Part shown: one piece after another, positions 35,021-47,464 of the stretch
Numbering within the stretch: position 1 is the first letter of the stretch
Layout: each line of letters begins with the position of its first letter
Assembly (NCBI GenBank): GCA_011037195.1
Contig: JAAEAF010007985.1
Span: forward strand, 1 to 64,000
Length of the DNA stretch: 64,000 nucleotides
Source: Triatoma infestans
Taxonomy: Eukaryota; Arthropoda; Insecta; Hemiptera; Reduviidae
Reading direction: 5' to 3'
The notes under the pieces: model-generated
What the model was told of the DNA's origin: nothing
Database searches by the model: none
The model's input: only the letters and a program-made list of their open reading frames with translations
Position numbers and translations under genes: made by a program

Positions 35021-37987
35021 CTGCAACAAATAAGAAGAAGAAATAGAAAATTAGATATTAGTTTAATGCAATTTTATTTTGTAAAAATCTTTAAGAGATT
35101 GATTTTTGACAAAATTATGTCGATGAACAGGAAGCTGGTGCACTTAGAAAAAAAAAATTAAAAACTGCTAAATATACTAAAGAAGAAGAAGAAGAAAAAA
35201 CTGGTTAATTATATTTTCAAACTATACAATTAAAAACACTGCCAGACAGACAGAAAAAACAACAATGCCTTCTAAATTAATAAAAACTAAAACAAACTTT
35301 GTTTTTAATCTATCGATAAAATCGATATCGACACAATGGAGTCACTTCAGCTGTTTTCTTTTTTGACATTCATCAATATACTACAGAACAAAATGTCTGC
35401 CTTTGATTTATCTGACCTCACACATACACACAGACCGACAGATATATATATATATATAATAAATTAATCAGTTATATTGTTCTATAAATCCTATTGAAGT
35501 GTATATGTGCGGAGAGGGGGAGGGAGCTGTGTGTTGGTGTGCTGAGATAATAACAATGTGATAACAAATCTCATAGGTGGTCTTCTTATTCTGTCGTTTA
35601 ATTCTTTTTGTCTGGGATGGGACACATTTTTATTTTTGTATTTCTGGTTTACTGTTGTATTTCTTGTTTGAAAAAATATATTATTCGAATTTATGGAAGC
35701 TGCTACAAAGCCAAATAAAAGGATACGAATCCATGTGGAAGATCTATTGTGGATCAGTAGCGTGTCTGAGTTTGTACACTGTATGAATCATCTCAACTAC
35801 TTCAGTACTAGCTGAAACCAGAATATTGTGATTCCATGCAACAGACTAGGCAGCCCCACTACAGCACTGAGTTCAATGGGTCATAAGATCGAAATTGTTT
35901 TAGGAGTGCTTTGCAGGAATTATAGGATTATCCTTGGAGAGGTAGGGGGGGAGTGCCTGGATATGTGGCTTGGAGAGTAATTAGATGGCCGACAACTTTA
36001 CTAAGAAAGTTGCAATTACCTCTTCTCATGTGATAAGTGATCCAAACTCTTCTCCAAGAAGAGCCTAGAAAGGAAAGCAACAGAGCACACTGGCCCCCGG
36101 AACTGTAACAAATAGAACAGCTTCTAGACACTATGATAGGAAAAGAATCTGGACGCGTGCAGCAAAACATACTCTGCCTTCAGTTAGCAGGTTATTCTTG
36201 CGGGGTTTTCGTAGACTCAGAGGAACTTGATAAAGCTGGGCACCAAGAAGTGACAATGCTTGCGTATTTTCATGGGGAAATGAAAGTGTGACTCCAAATC
36301 AGTTCCTGTTAGCCTGCGATGTTACCATTTAGAGAGTGTTTAGAATATACCCAGGGTATCGGACAAGGCCCTTCTTAGAATCATCTCATGTTATGAAATT
36401 TCCGAAAGTAAAAGAATACCTGTATTCTAGGAGAGTATACTCGGCTAGGCATCAATAAGGAAGGAGAGTGGTGGATAAGGTCGATATAAATGTGGTGTAT
36501 GTTGTTAAGATGGATTAGCTTTGCAGGAGACGCTAAGACTCTACTTTCTCTAAAATGAAAGGGCACTCGCCCTGATCTTCACACAAAGCTAACAGTACTA
36601 CAGGACCAGACACTACAACATTAATTAATCGACAACATGATCATAATCGTCGACAAATGAACGTTATTCTGAATTAAAGACTATCCTATGTGGAAATTTC
36701 TTATTAATGTTGATAATTCTGCAGCTTTTTCTGTTTCTACCCAGAAACCGAAGCAGTTGCCTTTGTAGTGGTTATTATCTACTTGATCAGAACTTGATGA
36801 CTAACAATTTTTTAGCCCATAACTGTTTGTTTCTGGATGTATTCTAAAAGGATGAATTCTAATATCAAATGAACATTAGTATGATCTGTATGGATTTTTG
36901 AAACCAAATACATGCAAAAAGGCAGCGTATCGAAATAAACCATGATATCATCAAGGCCATCATGATTGAAGAAGCTCAAGAGAGCTCGATTATCGGTTGT
37001 CGATTTGAAAATATCATGTAAGAACCAAGAGTTTAACTAGTTTTTTTCAACGAGATAACTTCTTTTTCCTTAATGATGGCCGTAAATACGCCTTCGCTTA
37101 GAAGCTCCAATGTTCACTATATCATTATGAAATCTTTTTACTAGAAATGCCAGTTTTCTTGGCAATTCTACAAATTCTTGTTCTAGTCATTGTTCCAATA
37201 TTTAAAAAAAGTAAAGATATGACATCCAAGTTTTGTGAAAAGATCGGAATAATATAGATATTTAGAGCGGGTTATCCAGCTAACTAAATGTTTGGTAGAA
37301 CAAAACATGAGGCCCCCACCATTTTTTTTTTTTTTTTCTAAACATGTACCCTGAAGAGGAATAAGAGAAAGATAAGTAAGAAGAAACGTAATGTTGGTAA
37401 TCTTAAGATGGGATATGTAAAGTTCACAGAATATAATGTTTTAAGTTTGTATATACTCATATAGTGTACACTTTATTGTTATTAGTATTAGTTAGTGTGA
37501 GACCAATGTAACAATGTAACATGTAATAAATTAACATAATTAACCTCCCACCCCACTCTGCCCCCTATCATACTGCCTCCACCATCTTTACCTTAGTTAC
37601 TGTGCCCATCTTCTTATGTTCGTTACTTATTTTTTTCGCCTCTCTCACTCTCTCTCTGTCTCTTCATTGAACATCCCATTTTACCAGGACTACACACTTA
37701 CTAGTACATACGCTGATGAAGGTCACTTAGACTTACTAAAACTTTAAGTACATTTAATGCCCCTCCAACCATAATAAAAAACAATGCGGGTGGTCTTTTC
37801 CATAAATACCAAGCAATTAAAAATAATATCATAATAATAATAAAATTAATAGTTTCTTTTTTGTATTAATGATTCATTTTATTAAAATTAATACTCATTC
37901 TACAAATCTACTGTTACTACTTAAATTAACTATATAATTAGTACAATTTTCTGGAATCTGTTGAGGTTTTATATATTTTAATATTAG
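35021..37987. other. dac: probable dachshund intron upstream of the DD2 exon
   Basis: No donor-bounded coding segment continuing the DD2 coiled coil was found here or further up to 64000. The preceding exon must end with one base of a codon completed by TT. Confidence 0.5.
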
Positions 37988-38440
37988 CAAAAAAAAGTCT
38001 GGTGTGAATCATTCACACGGCTTTCTCTCAGAAACCTATCCGGTAAAGGCGCAGTTCCGGTTAATCGAGTATCTTAATATTATATAAAGAAGTTAGAATC
38101 ATACATTACACTTAAGGTGTGCCTTAGACGAAAACTTAACATTGCTGTTTTCCCTAGAACCACCAAAAAGTTCATTTTCCAAAAAAAATGTTTCAAATAA
38201 AAGTGATGGGCATTAATGAGTAAGTAAATAGTAAACAAAGTCAAGAGAAAATCGCGAAAAACTGAAAAAAAGAAAAAAACATTACACTTGCTGTCCCTGC
38301 TTTTTGTTTCCGTTATAATCTCGAACACAATTCCAATGATTTACTTCAAGATTCATACGCCATCTAGGGCTAATAAATGCCTATCACTTTTGTTTAAAAA
38401 CATTTTTCTGGTGCAATTGTTTTTAGAAAAGTTTAGGGAA
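37988..38440 (-). repeat. R1 family, minus copy
   Basis: Starts with the terminus GTCTGGTGTGAATCATTCAC then GGCTTTCTCTC, then CAGTTCCGGTTAATCGAG, CCAAAAAGTTCATTTTCC, and AGAGAAAATCGCGAAAAACTG. Confidence 0.7.
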
Positions 38441-38644
38441 AAAGTGTGACGTCAGATCTCAAGTGATGTTCTGGTTTGGTGAAGGTCCATGTCTACCGAA
38501 TACAATGTACCAACTTCTAATATTTAATTGCGCCTATCTGCACAACCAAAATATACTTCTTATCTATAAATGTACCCCTTAGAACTTGTTTGTATGAAGT
38601 TTCAAATGTGCAAGAAAATTTCTCAATTTTATACTGGTAACAAC

Positions 38645-39468
38645 TAAGTAAGAAAGTGGAAATAATACGATCGTATCAAATTCAGTTTTCACGGGTAACA
38701 CATGTTATAAAGGCACCTGTGTACATAGCAATGTTTGTAGCGAGGTTTGCCTGTGGGTGTGCGAATAAAATATCTCAAAAACGTAAAATCGCAGAAAGCA
38801 CAAACTTGGTTTTCCGTTTAGGTATTGCCACTGCAGCTGACATGAGGGCAATAGCCATTAACCGCAAGTGCAGCTTTACTGAATGGTTTATTTTTTTACT
38901 TTAGTTTTTGGTGATTTGAATCGAAAACGACCCCATCGGATTTTTTTTTTAAATCTTCGTATACTATCTTCACACAAAAATACCTATTACATTTATTTAA
39001 TACAACCACTTCATTATAATATATGGTTCTACCATCTATATAATATTAATGTACACTAGAAGCTTGCTAGAATTTCAAATTTAAAGAAAATCAGTTATTC
39101 TGAAGTGCGACGTTACATAATTTTTTTATTTTTATTTCCTCTAAATAACGATTTCCTTTAAATTTGCAATGCCAACTGAACCTAGGGCTTTTTATTTGGA
39201 ACATTTTTCCGAAAAAAGTAAATGATTTTACAGGTTTGTCTGAAATCGGCGACGTAAATTTCAAATGTGTGTTGTCTTCTGGAATACAATGAATCATTTC
39301 TTTACCTGTCTGTGTAGGCAATTGTCCCATACCCTCTAAATCTAGATTTACATCAGGATAAATGAGTAAAATTTGAACTGTAAAGGAAATTTGTCATCAT
39401 ATATATATATAAAATTTTATTAACAGTTGTAAGAGAAAGTTGTGTGAGTGTTTCATATCAGAATTTTC
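38645..39468 (+). repeat. R1 family, long plus copy
   Basis: TAAGAAAGTGGAAATAATACGA, ACGGGTAACACATGTTAT, TATCTCAAAAACGTAAAATC, GCAGCTTTACTGAATGG, and TTGAACTGTAAAGGAAAT are in order. It ends GTAAGAGAAAGTTGTGTGAG then TGTTTCATATCAGAATTTTC. Confidence 0.8.
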
Positions 39469-40309
39469 ATATGCCGGAAGGTAATTTTTATACAAGTCTG
39501 CTGAATGATTTGAATTTCTTTAAGATATTAAAACAAGCAGCTATCTGAGCAAAACAGCTGATCTAATTATTTATATTTGTTTTAAACGTTGATACGTCAC
39601 AAAGAAAACTTATTTTAGGGCGTGTAAATAGATGGAAATGGAGAGAATAGTAATAATATTAGTGGAAAGGGGAAGATATATATATATATATAGTGTGTAT
39701 AGAATGATACATTGTAGTAATAATGTAGTTAATAATTGGATCAAATATAGTGACTAGACATCACAGACAGACAGAGAGTGAAAACGTTTAGATAATAAAA
39801 GGGTATGTAGAGTATGTTGTGGGTGTAGAGCAGTAAAAGTAGAGACAGAAATGAAAGAAGAAGTGAGAGAAGAGTAAGAGAGACTGAGGGGGGTGTGAGA
39901 GAGAGTGAGAGGAGGTGATGCACACAGCACACAGCTGATTGACGCTACATCATACTCAGAGTAACATCATTTTATAAATTGCACAGGACTGTTCTCCCTG
40001 GTGATCACAGACATATACACTACATACGACAATTTTATTTGTACGATAACAACAGTTAGCAGCAACACTGGTAGTCATCATAATGGATGCTTTAAGTGGC
40101 ATTTGTCACCACCCCCTCACACAGTACTCTGTGTACTCGGTGTGTATATTTCACCATCTCGGTCAAAGGAGCCACTCAGCTCGGCTAATAGTGATCACTG
40201 ATCATAATAAAAGAAAATAAAATACTATCTCTGTGACTAACAGCTCCTCAAATTGCTTCACCCAAACCATTTTGTTTGTTTGTTTGTTTACGTTGCTCAT
40301 TAGCAGACA

Positions 40310-40790
40310 AAAATGTCCAGTGTGAATAACTCAAACGATTTCCTTATTGCAGTTAATATCAAATTTTTGCGAAATTTTCGAGTTTTCACACGAAATATAT
40401 GTTTTGGAGGTCCCTGAGTCTTCAGATTATAACTAAGGCTAAAGATACAGCATTAAACATACTGATCTAGTTCCCATAGTATTGGTATCGTATTCGGGGA
40501 AACCGCGGTGATCTTGGAAAAAAAAAATCATTTAACGAAATCGCATTTCCGGCTGTGGGTTTTAACCACAAAACCGTCAAGGTCCGAAGCGGTGGTTTAT
40601 TTGCACGGAATATCAAACTTGAACTGCCTGCATTGTCTCGTTTTTTAAGCTATGTTCTAGAAATAGGCACATACACAAAGGCACCAGCATTTCTCAACTC
40701 AGAGATCTCAAAAACTTCCGGCGGAAAGCATAACTAAACATTTCCGGTGAAAATTCAATTTCGAAAATTTAATTCGATATTTTACAGGAA
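40310..40790. repeat. R1 family, broken fragments
   Basis: 40315-40430 mixes the minus terminus (TCCAGTGTGAATAACTCA) with plus internal sequence (GAGTTTTCACACGAAATATA). 40515-40790 is minus (TCGCATTTCCGGCTGTGG, ATATCAAACTTGAACTGCC, TTTCCGGTGAAAATTCAAT). Confidence 0.6.
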
Positions 40791-41579
40791 TTAATATAAA
40801 AAAAAAATTATTACAGATTTTTTTTGTTATTATTTTAATTTTTAGAGTTTTATCGTCAGTCTTCAGTAATCGATTCATAGCATCGATATTGAACTGTTTC
40901 TTTTTCAGTAAATGATAATAAAAATGTGTCGATCTTTGAACCAAGTCCAATCTATGCACCTTAATTTCATCATTGTCATACTTAAAGAGATGGCATTTTA
41001 AAATCGATTATGAACAATAAATTATGTAGAACGTCTAGTAGCATGATTAAATAGCAATTTTTTATCATTACTTGTCAAATTTTGTCATATTTATATTGCA
41101 TATATTTTATTGAAGAATTTTATTAAATGATGCATTATCTGGTCAGGGTTTACACAAGCCTGAAGGCATAATCAATTACCAATCAATAAGCGAGACAGTA
41201 ATTTAGACCTCGATTACCCACCTTGCCAACTGGGTCCAACTAATTGAAAGTCAACTAAAGATGATATGAAACTGGAAAATGTCTCTGATGCTTTCCAGCT
41301 CTGCGGAACCAACCACCACAACAAAGACGATATATTTACGCTACTTATAATAAGCTTTAAAATATTATAGAACTTTAATATGTAATTAAAAAATGAAACT
41401 ATATATATATAATGACCTTTTTTTTTACCGGAAATACGTCTTTTAGCTCACCTGACTCGATTAAAAAATATTTAAAAAAAAACGAAAAATCATAGAATGC
41501 TCAAACTTGATATTCCGCTTCGTACCACCATCGTATTTCGAACATGAACGTTTCGGTCAAATCCGCCAACAAGAAATAT

Positions 41580-41930
41580 GATTTGGAAGATGAAGAAAGA
41601 TGAGTTGGTTCCAGCTCTGCGGAACCAACCACCACAACCACCACAACCACCACCACCACAACCACCACAACAAGAAATATGATGTTTTTCTTCTTTTTCT
41701 GTTTTTTAATTATTCGAAGTTAGATATTTTCCGTGATAGCTTCTTTTTGTGGTCATCGACCGGTATCGGGCGTTCGCCCATCATCAGGATGTTTTGTTAA
41801 AACAGTGCGATAGTACAGACTTGCAAAGAGCAAAATCAGTTTATACATAGCAAGCTAAAATACAGAGGCCTATTATATTTGTTTGATGGCCATGCTCCCT
41901 CAAAAATATTGAAGACTATTAAACATTTTA
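41580..41930. mobile_element. composite Penelope-like insertion with CCACAA repeats
   Basis: Sequence that interrupts an R1 unit (R1 landmarks stop near 41575 and resume near 41935). It contains a perfect 9-bp inverted repeat GTTGGTTCC/GGAACCAAC (41604-41629), a CCACAA-type tandem tract (41630-41672), and the hammerhead-like motif at 41741-41815. The block TTCCAGCTCTGCGGAACC also occurs at about 41292, 317 bp upstream, so part of it is duplicated. Confidence 0.5.
41741..41815 (-). ncRNA. hammerhead-like Penelope repeat, core mutated (GATA)
   Basis: Second copy of the repeat at 50012-50110. CTGATGA is at 41781-41787, helix II GGGC/GCCC is preserved, and GTC lies at 41758-41760 with stem I CATC/GATG intact. 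The conserved GAAA is GATA (41764-41767), which changes an essential core adenine, so cleavage is not expected. It is part of an insertion (about 41580-41930) that splits an R1 unit. Confidence 0.6.
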
Positions 41931-42973
41931 GTAATAATTATGAGTTTGAAGAAAATTTGTCAATTATAATTACGTAAGTCGTAGTAACAGAAAGTCATGT
42001 AAGTGTTTCACACCAGATTATATGCCGCTAAAAGAGGAAATAAAAACTCATACCTATCATATCTCGTCAGCATTGGAAAGATTGCAAAATGTGGCCAGTC
42101 CTAATGATAATAAACCTTGACTGTTAACGATCAAAAAAGAGTTATTTGTTTTGACTTGTAATTTTAATTTAAGCGAGCTTTTTTTCTTTCCTTTGTATGC
42201 ATCATTTTGATTTGTTTTATTGTTTTTAGAACAGGAATAAAAATGAAAGATTTAGTGCAAGGAATGGCCGTCCACGGGAGCGTGTCCTAGAGATACGGAC
42301 CAAAGTAGATAGCAGAACGTCCCCATTGGTGTTAATAGCGCGGCGCTTAAAAAGAGTTATTGGACTTTGTTGGGGGATCTGTTGTTTGTGTTCACAAATA
42401 ACTAACCAATAGAATAACACCACCACAACAACAAGACAAACAATAGTCCTAAAAGAAAGGGAATGAAAAGAAGAGAGGTGTCAGGTCGCGGCAAAAGATC
42501 AAAAGTTTTTGTTACTTGTTCGCTTTATTTGTGTCTTTTTCCTTTTTTGTTATTCTGTGAGGCAATCACACAGTACAATGTCAGCGGCGCGCACGTACCC
42601 ATCTTCTGCCTTGACGTCATGGTATGTACGTGGTCACGTGTCCTCTTCTTCTTCTTATCTCTTCTTCTTCCAATAATTAACAGAGAATGGCGTTCGGTGG
42701 CAACGTCAGCTGGAGAGACCCTATGTTTGTCCATTGTTACCCACAGAGTGTGGAGGCCCTGTTTGGACCTGCTGCCTAACCAACAGTCGGCCCCGACAAG
42801 TTTGCTCTGCTACCTTGATCATGTCTGTCATCTTATTGTATTCTGTTCTCCCTCTCTCCTATTCCCTTTTATTCACACCTTTTTATTATCTATTTTTTTC
42901 TCCATATTCTTTCTTCCTATTCTCAATTTCTTAATACTTGTTTATAATCTCTGTTTTCAGATCGCATCTCTAC

Positions 42974-42978
<5 letters not shown>

Positions 42979-43013
<35 letters not shown>
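42979..43013. repeat. AC microsatellite
   Basis: About 17 AC units. They produce the His-Thr run in the long open frame at 42463-43092. Confidence 0.9.
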
Positions 43014-43017
<4 letters not shown>

Positions 43018-43317
43018 AAACCTTCCATCAGGTATAACAATAAATACTTAAGTGTACTGGTTGTGTTAAGAGATCGGGCCAATAGCCATTAACTTATTCT
43101 CTTTATTTTCTACATGTACGTAAAGCGAATTCTTCTTTTCTTTCCTTTGAAATCCTTCTTCACTTCCTGAAAAGTTGAGTTCACATTCTTTCTTTTATTA
43201 AAAGGCAACATACCTGATTTGTTTCTTGTCAAAGAATATACTCATCACTTGCTTTCACATGATTTTTTTGTTTTCCTTTCATCTTTAAGGAATCAATCTG
43301 TGTTTTAGTTCTTCCAT

Positions 43318-43633
43318 TACTTTCCCTTCGTCTTAGTAAGAGGAAGTACTGCGATCATGTCAAATTTTCGAAATTGGGTTTTCACCGGAAGTGCATGTGT
43401 TGAGGTTCTCTCGAGAACAAAATAATATTTTTAGCGTATGGTCTGTAAGTGTGTCTGTGTGTGAATAAAACATTTGAAATACGAAAAATCACAGGTAGCT
43501 CGTTTTTAAGATTTGTTTTTTTATTATTCGCTAAAATTTTTTCGTACTCTGGGGACCTCAAAATATGTATTTCCGGTGAAAAGTCAATTTCGAAAATTTC
43601 ACAATACTTCCTCTTGTCATGGAGTAAGAGAGG
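43318..43633. repeat. R1 family, head-to-head inverted pair of 5' ends
   Basis: Plus from 43318 (TTCCCTTCGTCTTAGTAAGA, GGGTTTTCACCGGAAGTGC, AGCGTATGGTCTGTAAG). Minus from about 43528 (ATTCGCTAAAATTTTTTCG, AATATGTATTTCCGGTGAAA) ending GGAGTAAGAGAGGC. Confidence 0.75.
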
Positions 43634-44865
43634 CAAAAACAAAAAAATCTTTGGGTTCACGGTGACATTGACAGGGGTTACCAAAATCTCTCCCCCTTGC
43701 TTTATCTATTTACGTGGCTCATCTTACGATATACAGGATGGGAACATAACGACCCTCATAGAATATCTTGGAATGTTCCTGTACAGTAACGCTACTCCAG
43801 CCGAAGACGCACTTTCTCATAAAGCCATTTCTTAATGGCTCATCAACAATTATTTTCATCCATACGCCTCTTCTTTAATTAAGTTAAACCAAGTTTACTC
43901 GTATTAAAAATTAAACAATCTTAGGATCAAAAAAATGATTGTTATTTCCATTTTATTTTTTACTTTCTCTCTTTTGTTTGGAAGGGAATTCAATATTTTT
44001 ATAACCGAAAAAATTTCTTTTGCACGGTTATTGAACACAATGTCATTTATAGCAAACGATTTTGGTAAGAGAACACCAGGACGAACTTAGAGGAGCAGGC
44101 AGTGCTAGAACTACATAGACATATACAGAAGTGGAAGACTGCTATCGTTTCCAGCTGAATACTGACCCCCATTGTGATCCAGCCCAGATATCCAGTCACT
44201 CTTATGTTTCAGTACATTAAGCTAACACCAGATTGAGCTCACTGCTACCTTAACTTCTCTACACTATCTTCCAAGTTCTTTATATTTTTTTCCTTGCAGT
44301 GGAAAACATTTTTCTCACCCTTGTGTAAAAAAGTTATATTTAAGTCCAAATGTAGTAATGGCAAGCCATGGTTTGGCATACATCCAAACTTCACTTTTTC
44401 TTCCAGCTTCTTTCTTTTAGTTTTCCATATATACTTACTCGAGCATCACTCTTGTAGAGTTACAAACCATACATGTATAAGAACCATATATACATATATA
44501 TATATATATATATATGTTTGTGAAATATTACTGCATATACATTATGTAATACAAAAGCAGTCTGGTTAAACAGGCAACCATTGGCACAATGGTTTTCCAA
44601 TATTGGATAGATATTCCCTCCCCTTGCAGCTCAGTCTATCCATGCGCTTCTTTAATAACATAGTTCTTTAAAAAAAAAAAAAATCTGAAATCTCTTTTTC
44701 ATGATTCAATATGTGGATTATCTTTTTAGTTTTCTTTAAAATTTATAAAAGCATATTGATTCTATCATATCTTTTAGGATCTCTTCTTAATACGTTTTTG
44801 CTTTTCTCAAACTCCAATTCTGAAATTTTGTTCGTTTTACGTGACATACGCAGCTTTTATTTTCT

Positions 44866-46290
44866 CTGCTGTAAGAGGAGATATTGCCATTGTATCCAAC
44901 AAAATAATTAAAAAAAATAGAAATATCGCAGAATGCTCAAACTTTATATTCCGTTTAAGTATTCCCACCATATCTGCTAACAATTAAGTTTCGGTCAAGT
45001 CCTATCTGCTAACAATTAAGATTCGGTCACAGAACTACGATTTTACTGTGAATGTTTTGTTTTTCAGTTATTTACGATTTCTGAAAATGATTTCATCCAA
45101 CGATTTTCTCCGAACTTCATATACTAACAACACATATATACATGAGTTTCACTTGTAATCGAAATATTTATTCAGGACAACTGATTTTGGGTGGGGCCTC
45201 TCGGGAACCAACAACGTTGAACTTTCCTCTAGTGCATCATCTCAATGAATAGTGAAATCCACCAATCTCCACCAATGGTACATTCTTAGGGTTTTAAATT
45301 TGAAAATTATCGATGTGCAACTTTATAGAATTGGTTTTGAAATTTTTTTCAACTTGGAAAGCACTACCTGCCTTAAGTAGTTCATGCACCAAACATGCCA
45401 TGAAAATTTTACAAAAACCTGGTATTTTATCCGTCGTAGCAAGCATATTTATATTGTTCTTGACAAGGTTCTGGATTTTCATCCATCGTCAGAACAAATT
45501 CACCAAGTTCGTGTAGAGAGTTCACTTCAACTTATTGTTTCTGTTACGCTCACACTTGCTGGTTGTATATAACTGGGAAGGTTATAAGATTATGTTAATA
45601 ACATTAACATAACCTTATAAACTACCCACATATATAAAGAACCAACAAGTGTGAGTGTAACAGAAACATTATAGGTTATAAGGTTATGTTAATAACAATA
45701 ATAACATTAACATAACCTTATAAACTCCCCACATATATACAACCAACAGTGTGAGTGTAACAGAAACATTAAGTTGAAGTGAACTCTCTACACGAAGTTG
45801 GTGAAAATCCGAAACCGGTCAGAACAATATAAATATGCATGCTACGACGGATAAAGTACTAGATATTATCCAGCATTGCGGACCTATCCACATATTCAAT
45901 TTTACATAAATGTTTGGGCAACTGATTAAAAAGTTCAAGCAGAATGGAAAATTTGTCGGAACGGAAAAAAAATCTTGTCAAAATCCAAAGTGCGACATTA
46001 TGGATCGCTTTTTTCCTCAATTTTTTGCTAGTTTTTTAGAAATGGCTCCAAGAATTTTCTTTTAAGTACAAACATAGTTCTATCAGTTTTATTTAAAACA
46101 TCAAAGTGATTTATATGTTCGGTGTAAGTTAGAAGCGTTACCGTCTAATATGGTCACGTTCAGGACTGCCCTTATATCCCCAAACCTACAGTTATGATTC
46201 CCCCCACCAATCTAAATTTATATGTAGTGCTAATGTTTAGTAAAAATTTAAAGTTTGCCAATTAGAACTGCAATAATTGTTTTAGAAGAA
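44866..46290 (+). repeat. R1 family, plus copy split by the palindromic element
   Basis: 44866-45340 holds CTGCTGTAAGAGGAGATATT, AATGCTCAAACTTTATATTC, a duplicated CTATCTGCTAACAATTAAG, and AACGATTTTCTCCGAACTTC. 45905-46290 continues with AAATCCAAAGTGCGACATT and AGAAATGGCTCCAAGAATT, ending AGAAGAAAGTCAAGTGAATAG. Confidence 0.7.
45415..45870. mobile_element. palindromic (foldback) element inserted in an R1 repeat
   Basis: A left arm from about 45421 and a right arm ending about 45857 are reverse complements over roughly 150-170 bp. The centre has two nested copies of GGTTATAAGGTTATGTTAAT-like sequence. A GTGTGAGTGTAACAGAAACATT block is present once inverted and twice direct, so part of an arm is duplicated. 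The left arm on the minus strand contains CTGACGA (45486-45492), a perfect stem TGGAT-GAAA-ATCCA and TTGTC; the right arm contains GAAACCGGTC (45811-45820) but lacks the CTGACGA strand. These are hammerhead-like halves. Flanking R1 sequence (about 44866-45340 and 45905-46290) is split by the insertion. Confidence 0.65.
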
Positions 46291-46778
46291 AGTCAAGTGA
46301 ATAGTTGATTTTGAACTGCTGATCGCAGCAATATGAAAAGGTGAAGCAATGAATGAAATACAATAGAAAATCGATATTGTTTTGCCAAAAGAAATAGAAA
46401 TCTGTTGCTATACAGTTTCAGTAATCTTAAATAAAGTTTGCTCTATCAGGAATCGAATCAGAAAAAGAGAGAGGGTAAGAGAGAGATTTAATAGAGGCGG
46501 ATATTTAACGAAGTGGATATTTGTATGTTAGGAAGAGAAGAGATACGGTTCTTCTAGACTTGTGTCGCCTAGGTGGGAAGTGTGAAAGAGTATGTGTGCG
46601 TGTGAGTGTAAGAGTGTAAACGTTGGTGTGTGTGAGAGAGAGAGAGTGATGTGAGTGAGCAGAATCACAGAGATCTGTACGCTATTTATTTTTATGGCGT
46701 AGCTTTTTGTGTGAGATATTGTGCCAGGAGTGAGAGAGAAAAAGAAAAGTTAGTAGCTGAAAGTTATCATCATAACTT

Positions 46779-46786
46779 TGACGTCA
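46779..46786. promoter_or_regulatory. palindromic CRE-like site TGACGTCA
   Basis: An exact TGACGTCA octamer 16 bases upstream of the candidate plus-strand start codon at 46803. CREB/ATF proteins bind this palindrome. A single octamer is weak evidence; its value is its position beside a candidate first exon. Confidence 0.3.
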
Positions 46787-46802
46787 GCAATGTACCATCA
46801 CG

Positions 46803-46937
46803 ATGGAGTGTGTGTTTGTGAACAACAGTATCGGCAGTGACGGCAACTTGTATGATAGGATATACTCTGGTGCACTAGCAGCTACCAACCAAAACATCGC
46901 CTGTTCTGTGAAGAAACCGGGGCTGAAGGAATCAGGG
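46803..46937 (+). CDS. candidate first coding exon of an unidentified plus-strand gene
   Basis: ATG at 46803 opens a 45-codon frame that runs to a perfect GTAAGT donor at 46938 (phase 0). The peptide begins MECVFVNNSIGSDGNLYD and ends KKPGLKESG; it has balanced composition and no simple repeat, unlike the surrounding TG-rich DNA. Read past the donor, it stops after seven more codons. The 250 bases upstream are purine/TG-rich and contain TGACGTCA (46779-46786) 16 bases before the ATG, as in a cAMP-response-type promoter element. I do not recognise the protein. It lies opposite the presumed dac intron, so it could be a nested gene. No matching downstream exon was identified, and transcript evidence would be needed. 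Confidence 0.42.
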
Positions 46938-47464
46938 GTAAGTTCAGAGGTGTGTGTGTGATACTTTTCGATCTCGACTTATCTGTTATTACCATGAAAG
47001 CGAACGTCAATTCCTTGTGCCGTTACAACAATCTCCCGTCTTCTTCTTTCTCTCCCCCCTATATTCCCAAGAAAACATACCTCCTTACACTCACGCACAT
47101 ATACACAAACATTTCTTCCTTATTTTTTTTCCTACCGGTATATATGTGTATAAGTATCTTTGTATACCATATGCATATATGTATATACATATATACTCAC
47201 ACATTTCACACATAACTTAACAATATCTAACAAAAGCGTGGAGGCAAGGACTTTCTTGGTGATATTCGGCTGTTATTTGTTATTCACTGGTAAACACAGA
47301 TAGAGAAGGCTCATATATATATACCACCTATAATACCTGGGGTGTATGCATATGTGTGAAGAGTGTGTGTGTGTGTGTGTGGCTAAGTTATCCGCTAAAT
47401 AATAATTATTTTTACACCTGAATTATCTTCTTAAAGTCCCTAGAGCGCGCGGTTATATTACAGA

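Larger units (their letters stand above)
41425..42021 (+). repeat. R1 family, plus copy split by the Penelope-like insertion
   Basis: 41425-41575 has TTACCGGAAATACGTCTTTT, GAATGCTCAAACTTGATATT, TTTCGGTCAAATCC. 41935-42021 has GAAGAAAATTTGTCAATTAT and ends GTAACAGAAAGTCATGTAAG then TGTTTCACACCAGATTAT. The intervening 350 bp is foreign. Confidence 0.7.

Noticed and set aside
41600..41800. His/Asn-rich open frame
   Set aside because: Generated by the CCACAA tandem tract and by the hammerhead-like repeat.
42612..42619. A second TGACGTCA octamer as a promoter
   Set aside because: No credible first exon or start codon follows it; a lone octamer is expected by chance at this scale.
42463..43092. 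Plus-strand open frame of 209 residues, the second longest on the plus or minus strand outside the LINE and dac
   Set aside because: Composition is Leu/Phe/Ser-rich from pyrimidine tracts and the tail is His-Thr from an AC microsatellite; no ordered domain. Possible exon fragments near 42550-42617 and 42684-42780 have one weak acceptor and give no recognisable peptide.
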